DNA of 64,000 nt from Anthracocystis setariae (taxonomy: Eukaryota; Basidiomycota; Ustilaginomycetes; Ustilaginales; Ustilaginaceae). Made by a program: the position numbers and the translations under genes. How positions within the stretch are numbered: the stretch's first letter is position 1; every line of letters starts with the position of its first letter. Under the pieces are notes generated by a model, which had not been told where the DNA came from, did not search any database, and worked only from the letters and a program-made list of their open reading frames with translations. Below are positions 59,413-64,000 of this stretch, one piece after another. The stretch is from NCBI GenBank assembly GCA_928724745.1, contig CAKMXJ010000002.1, positions 1,054,001-1,118,000 of the forward strand. Reading direction: 5' to 3'.

Positions 59413-59857
59413 TGCGTAACAATCGCCGGTGCTGCGAAGTGCAGTCGGTCATGTACCAGGTCCTGTGTGCAAGGGCGGACATTGAGTCGGCAGCGCAGGA
59501 GTTATGAGGCTCATGTCATCGAAGCTGGCAACAAGCGCAGCTGAAGGGGCGTTTCAAATAGACGGGCTGGCAAGATATGGTAAGAGAGATGAAAGGAAGG
59601 TGGAGCCAATGTGCGAGATCAACACACTCACACTTGCAGATGTCAAGCTTCAGCTCCGATTTCCGGTTAGCACAAAACCAAAGTCAAAATTAATTGTAAT
59701 AATTAGAGAGTGTTGGTTTGCATCCGCGACGACGCGTCCCTTTGCGAGTTGAAGCTTCCAAGTAAATGCACAGATCGACCTCTTCCTGCTCTTGTCGCAT
59801 CTCTCATCTTGGCTTCCCGCACACCACTCACTGACACCTGGTTCGCATCTTTCGATC
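59413..59857. promoter_or_regulatory. Divergent promoter region STN1 / CHZ1
   Basis: 445 bp lie between divergent ATGs. No additional gene or repeat was recognised. Confidence 0.3.
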
Positions 59858-60648
59858 ATGGCAGACTCAAGGTATGCTGCTAAAGTGCTCGATCTTGATG
59901 CAAGAGAGGGAACGTAATTGACTTTGTCTCTCGGTGGTACTGTACCTGTCATACAGCTCAATCGTAAACGCTACCACGACTGAGGAGGCTCAGGACTTCC
60001 AGCAGATTGCATCGACAGACAACGGCAAGGGAAAGGGCAAAGCAAGGGCCATTGAGACAGGTGAGTGATTCGCTGTTCCTTCATCTGGTCGGTTGGGGGC
60101 CTGTCTAGATCTGGTGCTGACATTTTGCATGGTACTCCGGTTGCGGCACGAATTCAAGAAGATGAACAAGAGGACGATGACGAGGGAGTAGACGATGATG
60201 AAGAGGAGGAGGAGGAGGAGGAGGATGATGACTTCAACATTGACGATGATGAGGTGAGTCGGCGCCGTAGCGGCTGGTCGTAGTGAGCCCGCGTGTTCTG
60301 ACACAGTTGATTTGCGCATTCAAACAGCTTGCCGAGCTCATCGAGGACGAAGAGGAGCTAGCAGAGATCGACACCTCCAACATTGTCTGGACTGGACGTC
60401 GCCGCAATGCGCCTCTCGACTACAGCTCCGAGGAGGCTCTCAAGAAAGCGGGTCTTGAGTCGGGCTCCATAGCCGCCGAAGCAGAAGACGAGGACGCAGA
60501 ATTCCATGTAAGTATGACCACTTGGATAGGTGCCCCCTTGTACCTAGCAGCTCACAGCTGACCACGCTCTGATTGAACTACATGCTGCTGCTCCATTGAA
60601 TCGCCAATGCCATGTATGGTGCTACAGGGCGGGGAAATGGAGGAGTGA
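59858..60648 (+). CDS. CHZ1: Histone H2A.Z chaperone Chz1
   Basis: Five exons (59858-59871, 59957-60060, 60159-60253, 60328-60507, 60628-60648) encode 137 aa. Chz1 delivers H2A.Z-H2B dimers to the SWR1 remodeler. A Lys-rich stretch (GKGKGKARA) precedes a long acidic tract (about residues 40-72). The CHZ motif follows: ELAEIDTSNIVWTGRRRNAPLDYSSEEALKKAGL. The first exon has 14 nt and the last 21 nt (GGEMEE and stop). All introns are 74-120 bp with GT...AG. The high intron density contrasts with the intronless neighbours. Confidence 0.83.
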
Positions 60649-60767
60649 ATGGCTCATCCAACCGACGTCGATTGTCCTCAAAAAGGTGGCCAGATTGAAT
60701 ACAAATACAATATTACAAGATGCGTCTGTAGAAACAATATGCTTTCCCAGGGATGTGTGCGAGGACA

Positions 60768-61681
60768 CTAGTCATCCGGGTCGGCTTCCTCGACTCCGCC
60801 TCCTCCAAGGCCTTCGTGCACAAAATCGTCGTCGTCCATTTCGACGTCTGGATCCTCCTCGTAATCGACATCTGCCATTTGTCTCTCGGCATCAGGCTCG
60901 GGCACTTGCGCCAATCCGTCGCTATCAGATCTACCCAGGTCAGCTGCAGCGGCTACCTGTCCAGTGAAAGGACTGATTTGCGCCAAAGCTTCTGCGCCGT
61001 TCGCGTAAGTTGCGCCGTTGATGGCGGCTGGGTCGTCCTGAGCGCCTTCTGCAGCGTATTCATTGAGCTGCGACGATGAGTTCATGGGCAAGTATGCCTG
61101 AACGAGCGAGATGAGCTCGTCGATCTGGTGTGGGTGAAATCGCTCCTCTAACTCTTCGACCAGCGTGTGCAGCTCCACAATGCTTTGGGGTGCGTGGTTG
61201 ACGATCTGTAGCCTTTCGGAACGGTTGAGGCTGAGTGCGCCTCTCCTTGCTTCAGCATCGTTGATCGAGTAGCCACGTGTTTTGAGCTCGTCGAGGAACG
61301 CGGCGATGTTCTCCTCCGATTGATGGGCGCATGGCCGTGTCGCTTGGCTAAGCGATGAGATGGTCTATTGAGCGTACACAAGTCAAACAGACAACGAGAA
61401 GTTAGCATCGGCAGTCGAATCTGGTTGCAGGAATATATGAGCTGGCTGCTTACCTCGTACTGAATCGTTCGAAGATTCTCTGGCACTTTTGATAGCCAGG
61501 CATCATCGTCTTCGTCCTTGCTTGGTGATGCGTTGGCATTCTGATCGTCTTGATCGTCGATGGTTTCGGCAGCCTGCTTGGTGCTCTGTGCGCGGTTCTT
61601 CTGCTCTTCCTCCATTTCCTTGAGCACCTTGAGCACCTCAAAGTCGCTCAACAGCGCGGATCGTGCTTTCAATATCCTCAT
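60768..61681 (-). CDS. RPC17: RNA polymerase III subunit RPC9/RPC17
   Basis: Two exons (61681-61454, 61364-60768) encode 274 aa. With Rpc25 it forms the pol III stalk that contacts TFIIIB and starts tRNA/5S transcription. Conserved: MRILKARSALLSDFEVLKVLKEMEE, VPENLRTIQYETISSL across the splice site, and RSERLQIVNHAPQSIVELHTLVEELEERF with the HRDC-like C-terminal helices. The protein is longer than yeast Rpc17 (161 aa) because of an acidic insert after the first helices and an extra Asp/Glu-rich tail. Convergent with CHZ1 at 119 bp. Confidence 0.83.
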
Positions 61682-62214
61682 CACTGCAACTCTGCGTGGT
61701 TGAGCAGCCGCTAAGATTGTGTCGATATCACCAGCATGCAGCAGAAGTATCCTAGCCGATCACCTGTACATGTGGCTGCAGGAGAAGGACTGCAGGCCTT
61801 TGGATTCGTCTTGAGATGGCCGAGATCGGATTGCGATGGAAGTGGTGTCGGTCTAGCTAGGATGATGGAGTGTGTGTGCATGTTGGGGATGGAAGAAGCG
61901 TGTCAAGACACTTCGCAAGAAAAAGTGCGATTATGTAAGCGGCGGCGACCAAAAATTTCGAAAAAAAGTCAACTTTGGGACCGATTTGGAAGAGTCGGTG
62001 AACCCTCTCTGTGTCAGTCGAGCCCTCCCCTCCACTCTTGCACCTTTTGCCCTTCTCTTAATATCAGTGCCACCAGCTTTTGCACCTCCTTCTTCTTCCT
62101 ATTTGCCTACCCCGTTGCGCACAAGAAGCTGGCCCAGTGATATTGAACCTTTTCCTCTCTATCCTTTGATCCTCTCACTTCTCCGTCCAGGGCGACGTCG
62201 GCCGCACCGTCGCA
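61682..62214. promoter_or_regulatory. Divergent promoter region RPC17 / SOF1
   Basis: 533 bp. A frame at 61736-62140 is open but has no coding resemblance. A pyrimidine-rich leader precedes the SOF1 ATG. Nothing else was seen. Confidence 0.3.
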
Positions 62215-63900
62215 ATGAAGATCAAGGCGCTCTCGAGGTCACTCGATGTACATGCTCCTGCTCGACAGGGAGACCCGGCACCGCTCTCTCGAAATCTCGA
62301 CCCAGCATTACATCCATTCGACAAACCTAGAGAGTACACCCGAGCTCTCAATGCTGCCAAGCTTGACCGACTCTTTGCCAAGCCTTTCGTTGGTGCTCTT
62401 GAGGGTCATATCGATGGCATCTATTCGATTGCAAAGGATACAAACCGTCTCAATGTAGTCGCGTCCGGCAGCGGAGACGGAGAGATTCGCCTTTGGGATC
62501 TTGCCCGTCAAAAGCCCATCTACGTTTATCCGAGGGCTCATTCCGGCATCATCCAGTCAATCTGCATTTCGCCCCTCACGTTCATGTCTCCTACCGGCAA
62601 CTCATCTGTTGGTCGAAGAATGCTTTCTTGTTCGACCGATCGCACTGTCAAAGTGTGGGATGCCGATCCGCGACCCGACGGCCTCGGTCAAACTACTTTC
62701 AATGTCATGGACGACGAAGACGACGACGACGATGCTGATGCTGATCTGACCACCGGCGGCAGCTTGAGAAGAGGTGGTTTGCTCAGCACTCGTGACAAGG
62801 ATGTACCTCCTAGCGAGCCGCTGACTGTCTACAGCGGTAAGACAGCTTTCAACTCGCTCACACATCACGCATCCAACCCAATCTTTGCTTCAGCTTCTTC
62901 CTCCATTCAGACTTGGGATCTTGAGCGTGGCGGCTCGTCGGATCCGTTGCTCTCAATGACGTGGGGCCCAGACGCTATCAACGTGGTACGATTTAACCTG
63001 AGTGAACGCGAGGTGCTGGCAAGTGCGGGTAGCGATCGCGGTATCGTGCTCTACGACCTGCGCAGCGGAAAGCCATTGACAAAGATGATCATGCAGGTAA
63101 GTGTTTGACAACAGCACATCGACAAGTGGCGCTGCGTTTGCGTTGAGGACTTTCAACTGACTTTTGTCCTCTCTTCCCTTTCTTGACACTTCAGATGCGG
63201 GCCAACGACATTGCATGGAACCCTACCGAGCCCACCGTGTTTGCAGTGGCCAGTGAGGATCACAATGTCTACACATTCGAGTATGTTGATTCCGTTTGTA
63301 TCGCTGACATGAAGTATTAAAACTGACCTCCTTGGCATTTCCTTTGTTCACCAAAACAGCATGCGACACCTCAGCTCAGCCACTCAGATCTACAAGGACC
63401 ATGTTGCCGCCGTCATGTCTGTCGACTTTTCACCTACAGGTACCGAGCTCGTGACCGGCTCGTACGACCGCACACTGCGCATTTGGGAGTATGGCAAAGG
63501 CAACCATTCGCGCGATGTCTATCACACCAAGCGTATGCAGCGTATCTTTTCCACCTCGTTCTCCATGGATGCCCGCTTCGTGCTTAGTGGATCTGACGAT
63601 GGCAATCTTCGAATTTGGAAGACGCGGGCGAGCGACAAGTTGGGCATGCTCAGTGGACGCGAGATGGCGCATCGCGAGTACTCGGAGAACTTGCGCAACA
63701 AGTGGAGTGGGGTGGGCGATGTTTCCAAGATCGAGAGACAGAGGCATGTACCCAAGGCGATCAAGCAGGCTCAGAAGCTCAAGAGGACCATGATCGATGC
63801 CAGAAAGAACAAGGAGGAGAATAGGAGGAAGCATTCCAAGGCGGGTGATAAGAGGCCCAAGGCGGCTAGGAAGGAAGCGATTCTGGCGAACCGCGAGTAA
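62215..63900 (+). CDS. SOF1: U3 snoRNP/SSU processome WD40 protein Sof1 (DCAF13)
   Basis: Three exons (62215-63096, 63195-63280, 63360-63900) encode 502 aa. Sof1 is needed for 18S rRNA processing in the nucleolus. The Sof1 N terminus (MKIKALSRSLDVHAPARQGD, RNLDPALHPFDKPREYTRALNAAKLDRLFAKPFVGAL) is followed by WD repeats (VVASGSGDGEIRLWDL, DRTVKVWD, LVTGSYDRTLRIWEY, LSGSDDGNLRIWK). The Sof1 C-terminal basic tail then follows (REYSENLRNKWSGVGDVSKIERQRHVPKAI). An acidic loop is inserted in the middle (about residues 165-180). Splice sites are canonical and restore the repeats. Confidence 0.92.
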
Positions 63901-64000
63901 CTTGGACGCCTTCGTTTCGTTGGCCCGTATCTTGGGCTTCTTCTCTCTGCATCGCTTTTTCTGTTTGCATGTCTCGACACAATTGTACTTGTACCGGCTT

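Overview
The window reads as nuclear DNA of a basidiomycete, most likely a smut fungus or related yeast (Ustilaginomycotina). Genes are compact and GC-rich, introns are short (about 70-120 bp, GT...AG), several genes end in very small last exons, and the proteins are orthologues of fungal housekeeping genes. The genus cannot be fixed from sequence alone.

Left arm (1-36.6 kb): a lysine-rich gene tail; importin-7/8-like NMD5; checkpoint clamp loader RAD17; a 4.2-kb gene-free stretch in front of a stand-alone sugar phosphate cyclase (DDGS/EEVS type); EMC4; a peroxiredoxin-like protein and an L-rhamnose-1-dehydrogenase-like SDR only 25 bp apart; dynactin ARP1; a four-exon SANT-like gene; a basic hypothetical protein; enoyl-CoA isomerase ECI1; a KLHDC4-like kelch protein; a secreted ThuA-like protein; mitochondrial bS18; an arylamine N-acetyltransferase; ASA1; cactin; LSM12; and the NPC1 homologue NCR1, whose N-terminal signal peptide cannot be found beside the repeat block.

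Repeat island (about 36.9-57.7 kb): a nest of mobile elements. The oldest recognisable unit is a PIF/Harbinger-like DNA transposon delimited by GAGGTTTTGGT inverted ends at 36878 and 50181. It carries a DDE transposase (+ strand), a Myb/SANT-like gene (- strand) and a gene for a 2-oxoglutarate/Fe(II) dioxygenase resembling TET/JBP enzymes (- strand). A complete 7.9-kb Ty3/Gypsy chromodomain element (identical 143-bp LTRs, 5-bp target duplication) sits inside the transposase gene, and two LTR-like solo elements (1109 bp and 358 bp, each with a 5-bp duplication) also split the transposon. Removing the three insertions leaves a unit of about 3.9 kb. The Gypsy element has a canonical T TTA AAC slippery site at the gag stop, followed by hairpins, and a Pol protein whose RNase H domain is split: its first strand follows RT, while the rest lies after the chromodomain at the C terminus. 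Beyond the transposon come two large fold-back elements (arms of about 800 and 400 bp), another LTR copy, minisatellites and a family of short GC-rich palindromic repeats.

Right arm (57.8-64 kb): ordinary genes resume with the CST subunit STN1, the H2A.Z chaperone CHZ1, RNA polymerase III subunit RPC17/RPC9 and the U3 processome protein SOF1.

Most genes are unrelated housekeeping functions. The coherent systems are the layered transposon with its putative base-modifying dioxygenase, and the Gypsy element with its rearranged Pol and predicted frameshift signal.
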